A stretch of 64,000 nucleotides of DNA from Diphasiastrum complanatum (Eukaryota > Streptophyta > Lycopodiopsida > Lycopodiales > Lycopodiaceae): positions 32,087-96,086 of the forward strand of contig MU831935.1 of the NCBI GenBank assembly GCA_029204225.1. The letters run 5' to 3'. Under the pieces are notes generated by a model, which saw nothing but the letters and a program-made list of their open reading frames with translations, had not been told where the DNA came from and searched no databases. Of this stretch, positions 34,795-48,100 are shown in pieces (positions within the stretch are counted from its first letter, which is position 1; each line of letters opens with the position of its first letter). The position numbers and the translations under genes are program-made.

Positions 34795-35597
34795 TGAATA
34801 GAGATTTTATTGTTTTTAGATTCCCTTAAATGAAAAAGTGCATATACAGCAGGTATCAAACATTTAAATCAAGGTATGTTTGAAAATTTTACATCCAAAA
34901 CTATATGTAACTTAGATTTTACACGAGTTATAATAGGAAAACTTCACACGAGTTATAATAGGAAAACCTTTGTGCAGAAAATATTCGTCAAACTCCTATA
35001 TAGTTATTGTAGCATAATTAAGTCCAAGCATGTTCAATCTTTCTACTATCAATTTGACTTAGAAGCTGACATATGTAGATTGGTCAAATTTATGATCGAT
35101 CAGACAGCATTGGATCTCCTCAAAAAGTGCCATTCTGCACAGTCTTAAGCAGATTAAATGAAAACAAGGATTATTTCAAGAGTACAATCTGAATAGAAAT
35201 TGTATTGTTTTTAAATTCCCTTAACTATAAAAGAGAATGTACAGCAGGTCACAATTGGCAAACATTTATATTAAGATATGTTTGATTAATTTGCCTCCAA
35301 AACTATATGTAACATAGATTTAACACTAGAGTTACAATAGGAGCACTTTTTGTGCAGAAAGTATTTGTCGAACCCCTACATAGTTATTGTAGCATAACTA
35401 AGTCAAAGCAAATCTTTCTACTATCAGTTAGAACTTAAGCTGACTTATTTTTTCACTCCTCATTAAGAATGTTTGCAAAAATTTCATCAATGCTAGAGCT
35501 GGTCAAGTGATATTTTCAAACTTTAATTTAACACTAGAGTTATATTAGGAACACTTTTGTGCAGAAGGTATTCTTCAAACCCCTACATAGTTGTAGT
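34795..35597. repeat. Tandem duplication, period about 395 bp, plus a partial third copy
   Basis: Copy 1 starts TGAATAGAGATTTTATTGTT at 34795. Copy 2 starts TGAATAGAAATTGTATTGTT at 35190. The blocks CAAAACTATATGTAAC, GTGCAGAAA and CATAGTTATTGTAGCATAA/TATAGTTATTGTAGCATAA recur in order. A third partial copy (about 35520-35597) is cut by the MITE at 35598. In copy 1 the ACACGAGTTATAATAGGAAA word is itself doubled. Confidence 0.82.
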
Positions 35598-35718
35598 CTT
35601 AGTTGCCCGTTCTGTTCCAGAACGGGACTCCCAAAAAAATATATAAAAAAATACGTTTTCTTAACAAAGAAAAAAAAAACGATATCCTGAGAGTTAATAG
35701 ACAGAACGGGCAACTAAG
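35598..35718. mobile_element. MITE with 18-bp terminal inverted repeats
   Basis: The left end CTTAGTTGCCCGTTCTGT and right end ACAGAACGGGCAACTAAG are perfect reverse complements. The 121-bp body is A/T-rich after a TCCAGAACGGGA sub-palindrome. It has no coding capacity. It interrupts the third copy of the 395-bp repeat. A related end occurs at about 40317-40331. Confidence 0.8.
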
Positions 35719-36164
35719 CTTCTCTGATTTGGCTTCCATTTGGGATTCTAGGATTAACGTGAGCAGCAGTCAGAGAAGATAGCGCTTCTAGAATCAATGT
35801 GTTTGTTAAAATCAATTTCTTTGTTAAAAATTACGCATCATCGATTTCAAAACAATGATTTCAAATCGATTATGATCTGTAGCATCCCTCAATGGATTAT
35901 AAAGCGTCCCTCAATATATTATCAAGAAGGAAGATCGCGAACAAGGATCTGTCACTTCAATTTGTTAGTATCAAGTTTCAGGACTGTAAATACTTGTCCA
36001 GATAGGACACGCGTGTTTTGAGATACAAGAGCTCCAGCTGCAACCATGGCGCCTTCCACAACCACCCCGTCTAGAAGAGTTGCTCCCATCCCCACAAATG
36101 ACTGGTCTTATATGTTTACAATGCAATGAGCGTCTAAACGAGCGGGCCAGCAGGGTCTTTAGTC

Positions 36165-36255
36165 TTTTTTTTTTTAACCTACACTAAATCATTCCGACCC
36201 AGTACATTCCGGAACGGTCGGAACGGAACGTTCCGACCCATTTTGGTAATACAAC
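36165..36255. mobile_element. GGAAC/GTTCC palindromic insertion 1
   Basis: After a T-rich run come ATTCCGACCCAGTACATTCC, GGAACGGTC, GGAACGGAACGTTCC and GACCCATTTTGG. ATTCCGACCCA and TTCCGACCCA near the two sides are direct, while the centre is a perfect GGAACGTTCC palindrome. No gene. Confidence 0.5.
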
Positions 36256-36828
36256 CCATGGAACTTACTTCATGAGTAAAAGTTTCCTTCAAGTTGCAGG
36301 TATCCCTCCACAAAATTTACCTGCCCGGTAACCCATGAAAATCGATAACCAGAAATTTACAGGCCCGTAAAGATTTGAGTGCTGGTAGATCTTTTAGTTT
36401 TGTGAATCAGGATATCATAAAAAATGATGCATGAAAACCATTTACAACCCATCATATGATCGTTTTGTGTAAGAGAAAATTGATAATCGCGCTCAATTGT
36501 CAAATCATATATTGTTTTTCTTGACATCTTCACTGGTAGTTTGGATAATTTTGAAATTACAATGAGCCCTTCTCAAATGACTAAATAAACAGGTGGGATT
36601 TGTGGCATAGGTTAAGAGCACACAACACATCTAGGTGTGAAGAAAAATGGCATTGCTTGCATGAATTTCTTGGATTGATTCATCCTGAGAGTTATTTCCT
36701 GGCTTATTCTTTCCTGAAACCCTGATTCTGAACTCTGCCTGAACCACTGATTCCCAAGCTACAGTTGGATCCTAAGCCTTCCTAATACAAATTCCAATTT
36801 CATATAACACCATATGGATGAAAAAAGA

Positions 36829-36925
36829 AAAAACTTAACTTTCCAACCCAGTATGTTCCGGAACGAACGGTACATACCGTACAGTACGTTCCGACCCAAA
36901 AGGGTTGGAACGGGTTTCTAAGGCT
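36829..36925. mobile_element. GGAAC/GTTCC palindromic insertion 2
   Basis: It shares CCCAGTA.GTTCCGGAACG with the segment at 36195, then GGTACATACCGTACAGTAC and GTTCCGACCCA, then GGGTTGGAACGGG. It lies 600 bp from segment 1 and is clearly related to it. Confidence 0.5.
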
Positions 36926-37149
36926 CAAACTTGCCTGAAACTTGTGTAGATCCCATGAAAAGCCTGCAATGCTATTCAGACTATATTTATCTGCCTTCAA
37001 CATATGAGACTTTGAATGGTCATACATGTCTACTTAAGAAAATTCATGCCCATCTCACTATAGTCACCTATAGGCTTCTTCAAATTAACAAACCATACAA
37101 TAAATATGGAACATTATGTGTTGTGCACCTACTTTTGAAATATTGACTT

Positions 37150-38159
37150 GTGTCCATTGATTCTATTATTTCACACATCATAACCTGTTTACTGTAAAGT
37201 TAATATTCAAGACTCATACTAATGTGTTTATCACATTTTTCACTTGGAGTCTTGATAGTTGGTGATAGGGTGGAAAGAGTTCTCAATAGAGAGTAATTTT
37301 CAGCATTTGACATAGGCTGTTTTTAGTGTCCATATCTACTGCAAAAGAACTTTTTTTTTTATAGTCCTGTTGATATGATCGTAGGGAAGTTTTGAGAATA
37401 GCTAGCCGTGAAAATTTTAGTTTAAATCATGGTACCTCACATTTACATTTGAAAATAATGAGCTTTGTAAGATAATCCCTGCATGCTTGACAGTGGACAC
37501 ATCCTGTCTTGCTTACCATTTCGTGATAATCAATGGCTCATATTCCTGAATCACTAAATCTATTTGAAGAATATGCATGTGGAAAGATTCAAATAGATTC
37601 ATGGTAGTCAGAAGTAAATTTATAAAAATTTACCAAAGAGGTTCACTCCTGTGGACATTTTTCTACAACTCTAATATTAATGATATTAGGAACATTTTTA
37701 AAAATTCCATGTAAAAAATAGATTATATGTGAAGAATACTGGCAGTAAGCAAATATCTAAAATTTTATAATATGCAACATTTAAGAATAGTGCAAAAAAT
37801 GAACAATATATGGTATGTGTTGGGTTAAGTGATATATTAAAAGCTGGGATAAAACGGAAATCAGCTTCAAAGTGAGCGTGTGTGTTGCAATCAAACACAG
37901 AAAGGTTTGGAAGAACGAATGACAAGGTTCTCAAAAATAAAATGCACACTCAACAACAGATAGCTGAACTCTGTCATTCTTTAGAGAGAACGGGACCTTT
38001 CCAAAAACTTAGTATTTGATCATAGCTATTGATCCCTCCAGAGGAAGTTTGTGAGCAACATTTTGAAAAAAATATCATCAAGGAGATAAATACTTAACCA
38101 TCCAACTAACAAACTGCTCTCAAATAATGCCAATGGGATGACCTGGAAAAGCCAGACAT
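37150..38159. other. Intergenic, no gene recognised
   Basis: AT-rich sequence downstream of STRAP with only short chance frames. A minus frame at 37949-37698 is hydrophobic (Leu/Phe-rich) but without family resemblance. Confidence 0.4.
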
Positions 38160-38426
38160 CTACCTTTCATAGAGAATTTGTACCCCCAGCCTATTTCCTA
38201 GTTCAGCACCGATATAATCAAAGCTGGAGCCTAAAACTCGGACTTCCTGACGTTGGCTTGGTCGCCTTCCCTTGAGCATAGACCTTAACCAGAAAATTCT
38301 ATATGAAGTGTTACTTAAAAAGAGTATGTCAATCTCATGATCAAGAATTTTACATTTCTCGTACAAGTTATCTATGATTTGCAGGCTGTGAAGTAACAAG
38401 TTATTGCTTATCGGCATACCTGACCC
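38160..38426 (-). other. STRAP: Probable 3' untranslated region of STRAP
   Basis: This lies immediately downstream of the STRAP stop. It holds a short open frame (38417-38160) with no recognised domain. Splice-like GT motifs occur near 38412 and 38162. No clear polyadenylation signal was identified, so its extent is a guess. Confidence 0.3.
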
Positions 38427-38647
38427 CTAAATTGCACTCTGATCTGAGAGGACAAAACCTTCAACTTTTCGGACAACGTCATCGACTCCAGGCTTTACTT
38501 TCTCTCCACCAATCTCAAGATCAGCAGAACCTGTATCTATGGTTTGCCAGATGCGAATTGTCCCATCTTCAGACCCAGAAGCATATGACTCACCGCCTGG
38601 GGAGAAACGCACACAATGTACTGGACCATGATGCCCTTTGTTACATT
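38427..38647 (-). CDS. STRAP: STRAP last coding exon: final blade, acidic tail and stop
   Basis: The acceptor is CTTGCAG. It reads [35 protein letters not shown], then a tail with [19 protein letters not shown], and ends at TAG (38429-38427). The tail, with a VEGF-containing end, resembles plant members of the family. A TCAG/GTATGC sequence lies just after the stop, so a 3'-UTR intron may exist. Confidence 0.9.
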
Positions 38648-41478
38648 CTGCAAGGTGCATACAAAGAACAAAGTCAATAGAGCAGTTTTCACATTGGCAC
38701 GATTAGCTTCACTGACAGACACAGACATACATAACTCAGTATGGTATATCTTTATGTGGTAACGCATTACCTATTTCCTCCCCTGTATAGAAGTCAAACA
38801 AACGGACCCACATGTCGGCACCCCCTGCTATGAACTTGCCTTGAGTTGGATACAAGGATGCAGATTCAATGGACTCAGGCATGGAATAACTTTTCACCAA
38901 ACCAAAACTGGCAAAAAGGCTTGGTGAGAGATTTGATCCAGATAAATGTACTAGTGGTCCATCAAATTAAGAACATAAAAGATAAAAATACTTAAACATT
39001 CTTTGACTATTAACACAAAAATGCTTTTGAAAAAACTACTACTCTGAGGATAATGCAAGAAGCAGCCCTCACGTGTAAACCCACTCAGATCAAGGACATA
39101 AAGACTTACTGATTAGCATCCCAAAATTTAACACTACTTCCATCTGCAGTTGTAATATACCGACCGTCGCGACTGACTTCCACACTTGTAACAGGAGATT
39201 TTGTCTCCAGGTGTCTCACTACAGTCTTTGTTCTCACATCCCACACCCTGCAACACAACAACTGACAGTGTCAACCTATATATCCATTAATAAACATAAG
39301 CAAGCAAAAAGAATTGAAGAACATAACAGTTCAAGAACGGATACCTCAGAGCATGGAGATCAGTAGCAATGTTATACAAACTTTTAACCGTGCCACACAG
39401 GTAAAAGCGAACTGGGACATCAACAAAAACACAAAAATATGCATACACACTAAAAGCTTCACAAAACATTCATTCTGTTATTCCGTGTTTTCAGTATCCT
39501 ACTAGGAACCTGGAGCATAAGGATTTATATTCTAAGATGTACATTGCCACATACTGTGGTACTGTGTTTGTTCATTACAGAGTAACACCACTAATATATG
39601 TGAAATTCTCATTAATCGTGGACTTCTTGCTGACAAAAAACACAAGCTTAGTCGGAGCATCAACCCTAAATTTCACATTAGAGAATGGTTCTGCAGATTC
39701 CTGTAACAGAAGAGCCTTTGGATTGGGCTCATTATGAACTCAATGACCCTAAATACTAGGCTCTAGCAAGTTGGGATACTTCAGCATCTTTTTGCATAAT
39801 ATTTCAGAAAGATCCAAGGCCACCAAGCGACAGCTGATTGCATGATAGAACAGCTACTCAAACATCATCAAACTTTCTCCCAAAACTTAACGAACATTCA
39901 CCTTCCATGTTTTACTACCACTTCAAGAAAAAAATGGTTCAATCTATTCAACGGTCTATTGTCTTCTGTTGTTTCTAAAGAGCTTGTTCCCAAACAAGCA
40001 ACCAACAGACAATCTACAATGTGTCCCTCCCCCAAAATCCTTCTTTGCACCCAACAGCAAGAACTTGATTCCCATATCATCTCCAGAGTAAGGACAGTAT
40101 CATAAAGCTGGCCAAAAAAGGCAGCATTCTATATTAACCTCAATGCCATCATAGGGAAAAATCCACATTATCCACTATATTTTTCCACTGATTTTTCCTT
40201 GCAATCTGATTGGTTGTCTTGATTCCATTTCTTAATCTCCATTGCTTTGTTAAAAACTACACATTTTTTCAAAAAAAAATTGGCCAAGTTCCGGAACGGA
40301 ACGCGTTCCATTCTGGAACGGGCAACTAAGTTTGCAACTTGCAAACAAAGTAAAAACAAGCTCCCATTCCACAATCTATCAATCAAAAAACTTCCATTGC
40401 CATGCTCTTCCCCGCACATGATCTATGTGCCCATTTTCAAAGGCAACCTTCCCTTCAATGTGCCAACGAGCTGACTGCTGAGAATGCCTGACAGTCCCTG
40501 ATAAAATTGGGCCATTCTTTTGCTCGTCTCTTGATCCAGCTTCACTCCTTTGATGTATCGAGGCCTGTCCAATGAGATCCAGAGCTCTCATGCACGTTCC
40601 ATTTTTCAGCCAGGTTGCTCCTTTTATGTTTGCTCTCAAGTTCATTATTCAATGTGTTGGACTCCGATATGTAGCAGGGCGTGCTTTTATATATACAAAT
40701 ATACACATCCACATATGAAAATAGCCTATCATATAGTTGGCTATGAAGATTACCAATTCTAACTGCAGTCAACGCTATCTCATTACAGGAAAAATGCTGA
40801 CCATCAATAGGTTCAAAAGTACAATGAGATAAGAACCTCAACCCTCTACACAATTATCATTCTTCTGTTGCCACACATGATTTGTCCACCCTCTATGTTG
40901 CCCCTCATGTATGTACCTTGCCCTCCAATCTTGTTGCTTCATCTTCTGTCCCCAATTTCGAATTTGTTGTGCCCCCCCACCCCACCCAAACACCCTCAAC
41001 CCTACATGTCAGCATTTCTTGTACAGTTGTTTTCTTTTATTCCAAAAAAAAGGAGATTCTGTTTTTGTTTGCTTTGTTTTAGTTAATCATAAGTTTAGTC
41101 ATTGATTCTAGATATCTAAATAATTATCGAATATATTTTAGATTGTTTGGGTTTGCTTTGTTTTAATTTTGGCTCTTTGTCTAAGTGAAAGAACACTGAC
41201 AAATTTGCTGGGCCATCAATAATATTTTTGCTAATATATTACAAACAAACATAATTTTTCTAAGTTTTCTGTTCCTATTTGTTTAGAAAGATAGATGACC
41301 CAGCCTTTTTGTTTGAGTATGTAAAAATTAAACAGCTTATTAACCAACTTATAAGCAAATCTCTACAGTCTTGGGTGACAGTAGCACTACGACCTATCTT
41401 TGTTGGTCTCACTATCAACATATCAATTTGATTGAGATTCTTTGAAGACAATTATCATCAGTTCCAACAGCTGATTTG

Positions 41479-41534
<56 letters not shown>

Positions 41535-42081
41535 CTTATTGATCACATCTCCCCAACCATCGCTGGCCGCGATGGAGGAAAAGTCCCCTCCAATCTCAGC
41601 AGAGTATAAAACAACTAGGGAGACAATAGCAAAAAATAGTAAGCATCTGGTAGCAGGGTCCTAAGAGTGGTATGCCCCTTACGGAGCCTGGTGAGGGCTG
41701 CTGGTTGAAATGTGAGTAGTGGACCAAAGAAAAGTACTCCCAAATAGGTGTAAGAGGTCACGATCTCAATCGGCAGTCCGTCATAGTAGAAAACCACATC
41801 TCTCATATGTTGTCTATTAGGGTTGAATACCATTATGGTCTTCTTAGTGTTAACTGTCAATCCCCAAAGCTGACAAAAGCAATGTAAAGCAGAAAGGTGT
41901 CTCTGTAAACCAGCTGCAGAGGATGAGAGAAGAACCACATCATCAGCATATAAGAGAATGGGGATAATAATGTCCGCTAAGGGACAACCCTTACTCCACC
42001 TTCCTCGCGAATAATCCGCTCGAGATCATCAATATATAGTGCAAAGAAGAGTGGATGATTAGGCACAACCCTGTAATAAAA

Positions 42082-42132
<51 letters not shown>

Positions 42133-45100
42133 GAGATGGCTCCACGCGGATCTGCTCCTGCTGTCCCTCGCGCCATCTCTTCACTCCCTCCACGTCGGAC
42201 CACCCGCTCCCCCCTCGCTACTATCTCCTCCCCCTCCCTCGCTGAAAACAGCTCCTCCATCGCTGCTGAAAACACCTCCTCCATCGCTGCTGAAAACAAC
42301 TACCCCCCCCTCTTTGCAAGCAATACCTCCTTCGCTGGAAACACCCCTTCCCTCGCTGAAACTAGTGCCTCCTCCATCGCTGAAGATACCTCCCCCATCG
42401 CTGGAAACAGCTACCCCCTCGCTGTAAGCAATACCTCCATCGCTGGAAACAGCACCCCCCTCGCTGCCCTCACCACCTTGCTGCTGGATCAGACTCCTCG
42501 CTGCCTACAGTTGTGCACTCCCCCTCACTGTCCTCAGACTTGCCATCATTGCCTACAAATGATGTGGCACCCTCTTCTTCTTCTTCCCCACTCTCACTCT
42601 CTTCCTTCTCCTCTGTGGTTCCTCCCTCTCTTTCATCCTCTTCTTCTTCTGCCTCTTCCTCATCTCCATCAATCTCCCACCCTATTGCTCTGGCCACCCC
42701 TACAAGCCTTCTTCCTATCCCTATTCCCCAAGAACCCACAGCTCCCCCATCTGCGGTACCCATCCCATACACTCCCTCCAAATCAACGGAACTATTTTCT
42801 TCATGGGAAGCTGACCAAATGAAAGCCGATTTCCAGCTTTTGAAACATGAACTATCACAACTGAAAGGAATAGTGGTCTCCTTACTCAAGGAAAAAAATG
42901 TGTTGCAGCTGAAGTGTCGCATTTCGGGAAAAGCCGACACTAAGCAGGTTGCAGGTGATCAACACTAAGCAGGTTGCAGCCTCGAAATCGACCACCACCA
43001 CGATAAAGGAGCTTGAGAGTAAAATAGAGCAGCATAAAGATTCATGGGCAGCAGTCTTGCAGAAAGGCACCAAGTGTTGTAAAGCTGACTCGGGTGCACC
43101 CAGCGTGCCCTGTAAGACTCAAAGGGGTGACACTCTCTAAGGTCCCAGAGCAAGTTAGAACGTCAAGCATTAAGCCTCCGACCTGTGGTGAGCCAGTCAA
43201 GTAGTCACAAGTCATGAGCTAGCTCTGGAGCTCGAGTCATGGCCTAGTCAGGAAAGCAAGTTGATTCGGCCGCCGGGACGGCTCCCGGGACCCATGTCCG
43301 GGAGCCAGACTGATTCTGCCAGGCTTGCCAGGCTTAATCAGCAAAATAAAAACTAAGTCCTAAAAAGCGTGCTTTACCAGAAAGCACTATGTTTCAAACC
43401 AGAGGGGGTGCGCCGAATCACAGCAGAACTATAGGGGGAGTCCAACAAACAGAAACTTGGGCAGCTCAACCAACGCCAAGAATCCAGTCGCCAGGTCTCA
43501 GCTCCCTCTACCAGCACGAGCCAGGCACAATGCCCAGCACGTGTTGGTGGCCCCGAGACCGGTCAGTCTATGTATGAATGTAACCTCTTCCAAATCTAAT
43601 AAAGTTGATTCTTGGGGATGATTACCATTTCGGTTTCGCCTCCGGGACTGGTCCAAGTGGAAGGACCCTTACTACAACCTTTTTGCGTCACTGACGCCTA
43701 AGGGTCCCTGTCATCGACATGAGGCTAGCCGCTATGCCAATCGGTCAGTTTGGCGACTACTATGCCTTGGGTTTCATGTGTGGCCTGTCTTTGCCTTTGG
43801 TTACCTTTTGGGGACGGATTCTGAGTTGGCTTTCGGGTTGGTTGGGATTCCAGTTTTCTTAAGTCTGAATGGTTAAGCTTGTTACGTTTCTGAGTTGGCT
43901 TTTACGTAAGTGCATGATGGATGAATGTTAGACTTAAGCGCGTGTTGGGGAAACCGCTCAAGTCCCAGCGCCCTTTGAGGCGCCGGCGCAACATGTGGTA
44001 TCAGAGCCGACTAGCCGGTCAGCTACGCAAGTCTCACAGGGATGGCCACGTTTTGGGATTTGTTAGGACAACTGTTGCGCAAGGTGCTGCCCACAGTGTA
44101 AGCACGGGTGCGTCCACGGTCGGGGTGGTCGGCAAAACGGGGGACTTGATGAGTCAAAGTGCTGCCCTCGAGGTGTAAGCACGGTCAGTTTCCGCGGTTT
44201 GGGCCTGGTGCCGTCTGCACGTAGGACAGATGAGGCAATGTGCTGCCATTAGGTTGGTGAAAGCACGGTCTGTGCCTTGTGGGGTGCGGGGTGACATATT
44301 CGAACTGTACGGGTTAACCATTGATACAGAGATGCTGCTCGAATTCGGGTGTAAAGCACGGGTGGTTAGCTGCCGGTGCGGGATAGCTGCCGATCGTTTA
44401 GCTATAAGGGCTATCGACCAAAAAGTGGTGGGGCGTGACTGAGGCAATGTGCTGCTTAATGGTGAAAGCACGGATGGTTGGATGGATGTTTCCCCGTGGG
44501 CTAATTCTGTGATAGATTTGTGTGGGTGCGGCTAGGCAAAGGTCCTACGTCCGGTCTCAGGGGGGTTTGTGGCTTGAGAGGGATCCTCTGTGTTTGCTTT
44601 GGTTGGTATGTTCCGTTTGTTGTGTGCTTGCTTGGACACAAATGACCTGGTTCCTACTTGGCTCTCAGGTGATGTGGGCGTGCTAAGTTTGAGGAGGGGA
44701 TATTTTCATTGAAGCTGATTTAATAAAGAAGAAAAGAGAGCTGTGGGGCCCGACAGAAGGGAGAGTTTCAAATATAAAAAGGATTGAGGCGATAATCTGT
44801 TGGAAGTACACCTCTGACGATAATGGAGGACCATCTTGAAGAGTTACGAGCATTGACGGACGGAAAAGAGCTGGCTCAAGAATACAGCTCTCGCACGCAT
44901 CGAGATGGCACCAGGTCCAAGTCGAGAAAGAAAGAGCGTATGCACTCCACAATGGCGCCTCTCCAAGAAGAGATGGGTGGCCCTTCTGAACCAACACCAA
45001 GAGACGAACCCTTGCCAGAGGCGCAACAGGACCTCTTTGAAGTGAAGATGCGGCAATACTTATCAAGCGCAATGACGGCTATGCTTAGCGAGGTGAAGAA

Positions 45101-48100
45101 GGACAGAGAAACAGAAAGGAAAGAATGGCAAACATCCTTGCGGACCATGAACCTTACTCAATTTAACCTTGCTAGAGAAATGAGAGACGGGCTAACACAG
45201 CTCGAAGCCAGGTTTGAAGAGTTGGAAGCAACTAGGGGGAATGCAGTGGCGCCTCCTCCACAGATACCAAGAGAACCACGAGCGCGAAACACGGAAGGCC
45301 CAAGGAAGACTGCCAAAGTGAAAGCACCACCTACTTTCAAAGGAGAGCGTGACATTCGAGTTGTGGAAGATTGGTTGTTTCACATGGACCATTACTTCCG
45401 TCTGATGAACACTCCCGAGGAAGAAAGAACTGACTTGGCATTAGCATATTTTGAGGGCTACACTACAAACTGGTACCGGATGGCAGGAATGCATTTTCAG
45501 ACATGGGACGCATTCAAAGCCGCGTTACGAGAGGAGTTCATACCGAAGGATTCACACATGAGATTGAGGACAGAATTATCGGGGCTCAAACAGAAAGGGT
45601 CATTGCGAGAGTACCTCAATGAATTCAGACAGAGTGTATGGGTTATTGAAGATATGTCCGAGGCGGACAAAAATCATTACCTATTGTTTGGAATGCAATC
45701 TTGGACCCGGCGTGCGATAGACAGCTACATGCCCCATGATTTCAATTCAACTATTCGAGCGGCTGAAATGGTTTGTGATTATGAGAGCACATTGGCACCA
45801 GCTGCTCCCGCAACCTCAACAAGAGTATTTAGTGGATCCAGACCAAGTCCGGATGCCTTCGACGCTATTTTGGGATTAAGCTGGTTTAACGAACATGTGG
45901 TGGCCTTCTTGGCAAAAGGGGTTAACCTTGTGTTATTATATAATGGCAGGAGACCTTGTGTTGTCAGAGCTGTGCCAGGGGACCAACTAGAAAAGAACGA
46001 CACAAATGAACCTGAGCCAACCATTCCTCCCAATCTCATTCACCTCTTTAACGAAGGACAGCCAACAGTGACAGACCAGCTGACACGGGAACAAATGGAG
46101 CAGGGTTCGTGGGATACCAGACACATAGGATGCCATTGCCGAAGCCACGAGATTTCTCGAGAACACCCTAGGACATATGACAGATGGGCTAGATTCAGCT
46201 TGGAGGACCACGAAAGATGCCGCTACACTCATTATCCGTTTCACTTCTCTAGAGAGTCGCCGAGATGCTTTGCTCAAGGTCTTCGATATCTCTGGCCTTG
46301 TGGGACTTCAGCTTCTTAATGGCTGCAAGTACCATGTCAGATGTGAAAAAGGAGAACTCAGGTGGCCGTGGAGATATGGTGATAGGTGAGTCGGTAGGAA
46401 CCGTGTACAGGCTAGTAGCATAATCAGTCCATATGCGGAGGTCTTCCAAGAGAGGTGGTGGAGAGCGAGGAATGAACTCGCGCCAGAAAGCGCCCGAAGA
46501 AGAGCTGAAAAGAAGGTCAATGAGACGTTTCCCTTCAGAATCATCATGGGAGCGTTTCTTACGGCGGAGAGCACGATGGTAGGAGCGTCGGGAAGATCGA
46601 AGCAGATGTGGGGCATGGATGCGTGAGTGGGTTACTGACTGATGGAGAGAGCGGCACTCAGTATCGTACCAAGGAGGGTGTAGTGTTCGAGGTGTGCGTC
46701 GGGTCTTTCTGGGGCGGGGTTTTGTGGGGAGGGTTAATGATGCGGCCGTGTGGAGAGAGGTGGTGAGGAAATCAGCCTGGGTGTCGACTGGACTGTCATG
46801 AGGAAAGGAGTGTAAAAGTGAAGCTAAGGCCTGCCGGTATAGCGGCATGTAAGTGGGATCAAATGTGTACGTGGGTGCTCGGGTAAGCGTGGGTAGTGTA
46901 GATGGATGAGTGGGTGGGAGGTGGCCGATATCGAAGGAGAGAAATGAGTGATCAGAAAGGGTGGTGGGGAAAATGTGGAAGTCAGAAACTGTGGGTACAA
47001 AGGATGGTGACCCCATGAGATAGTCAACGACACTATGTCCTCCACTGTGAGGGTGGCATGTGTAACTGTCTGAATGTGGCCTGCAGGGTAAGCCATTATA
47101 AATGGCTAGCTCATGTGCCTCTCCAAACTGCAATAAGTGCTCACCATATGAAGTAGTAGGTCCAAAACTATCCGGGGAGGTCCTGGTAAATCCAAGCATA
47201 TCACTGTCCAAGGCACGAACACGTAGCTGATCAGTGGTGTCGAAGAACTCTATCTGTCGCGAAGATGTCCGGGCATTAAAATCCCCTGTGAGGAAAATAT
47301 GCCCCCGCTCTGAAAATCTGATAATATCTGGTGAGAGGTCCTGATATGGAGATCCAATACCCTCAGCAAAAGACGAGGACTTTGGTGGAAAGTAACATGC
47401 TGCAATAAAAAGATCTCTATCCAAGCCAATATCCTGACCTACAATGCGAGTCCAGGTGTAGCGGGCCTGCTCGTCATGTCGGATGAAGTCAATACTCGAG
47501 TGAAGAGCCTCCCTGTACAAGCAGGCGACCCCACCTGAACCACGTCCACTAGCAGATCTAGTCTCTCGTCGGAATATTGAATCCCATCTATATCCAGGAA
47601 AAGAAGGAAGTCCTCGCTCTGGGCTCTCGTGTGTCTCCATGAAGAATAATATATCCCTGCCTGTAATGAAATCAACAAGGTCCCCTGTCGTAGAAGATGA
47701 GTGTATGCCAGCACAGTTCCACACTCCAATCCGAAGGTGGTGTGGATGGGGCCCCGGGGTGTTCCCACCCCCAGGCACCCCAAATCCCTAGCGCTGGGAT
47801 GTTTCTTTAGCTTATCACCTATATACAGAGGATACAGGCGTTACCAGAGATAGACAGGCGATACATACAGGTTGCACTATCCTCCTCACAGCGTCTTCAC
47901 GATCAGCGGTACAGGCTATCATGGTTCTCTCAGGCCTCTCACCTCCTACTTGTATCATTTGGCATCTCCATCATAGAGCTCCCCTCCGGCACACATCAGT
48001 ATATCAGACGCTTCCTTTATCGCACATATCTAGAGCGGACTTGGCGTAACCAGTTAGGGGTTAAGCCAGCTTTCTACCGGACTCATTTCTTGGAGCTAGA

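Noticed and set aside
40868-41105. Overlapping Pro/Cys-rich plus-strand frames
   Set aside because: Three frames open at once over C-rich sequence, no conserved domain, inside an intron.
42470-42940. Acidic minus-strand open frame (156 codons, Glu/Gly-rich)
   Set aside because: It is the antisense of the Ser/Pro-rich ORF1 tract; the plus-strand frame has the coiled coil and the CT-run context.
46101-46319. C-terminal end of the 498-codon gypsy frame as true gag-pol
   Set aside because: After about 46100 it loses all gypsy similarity and runs antisense into the LINE endonuclease/RT frame; read-through by chance.
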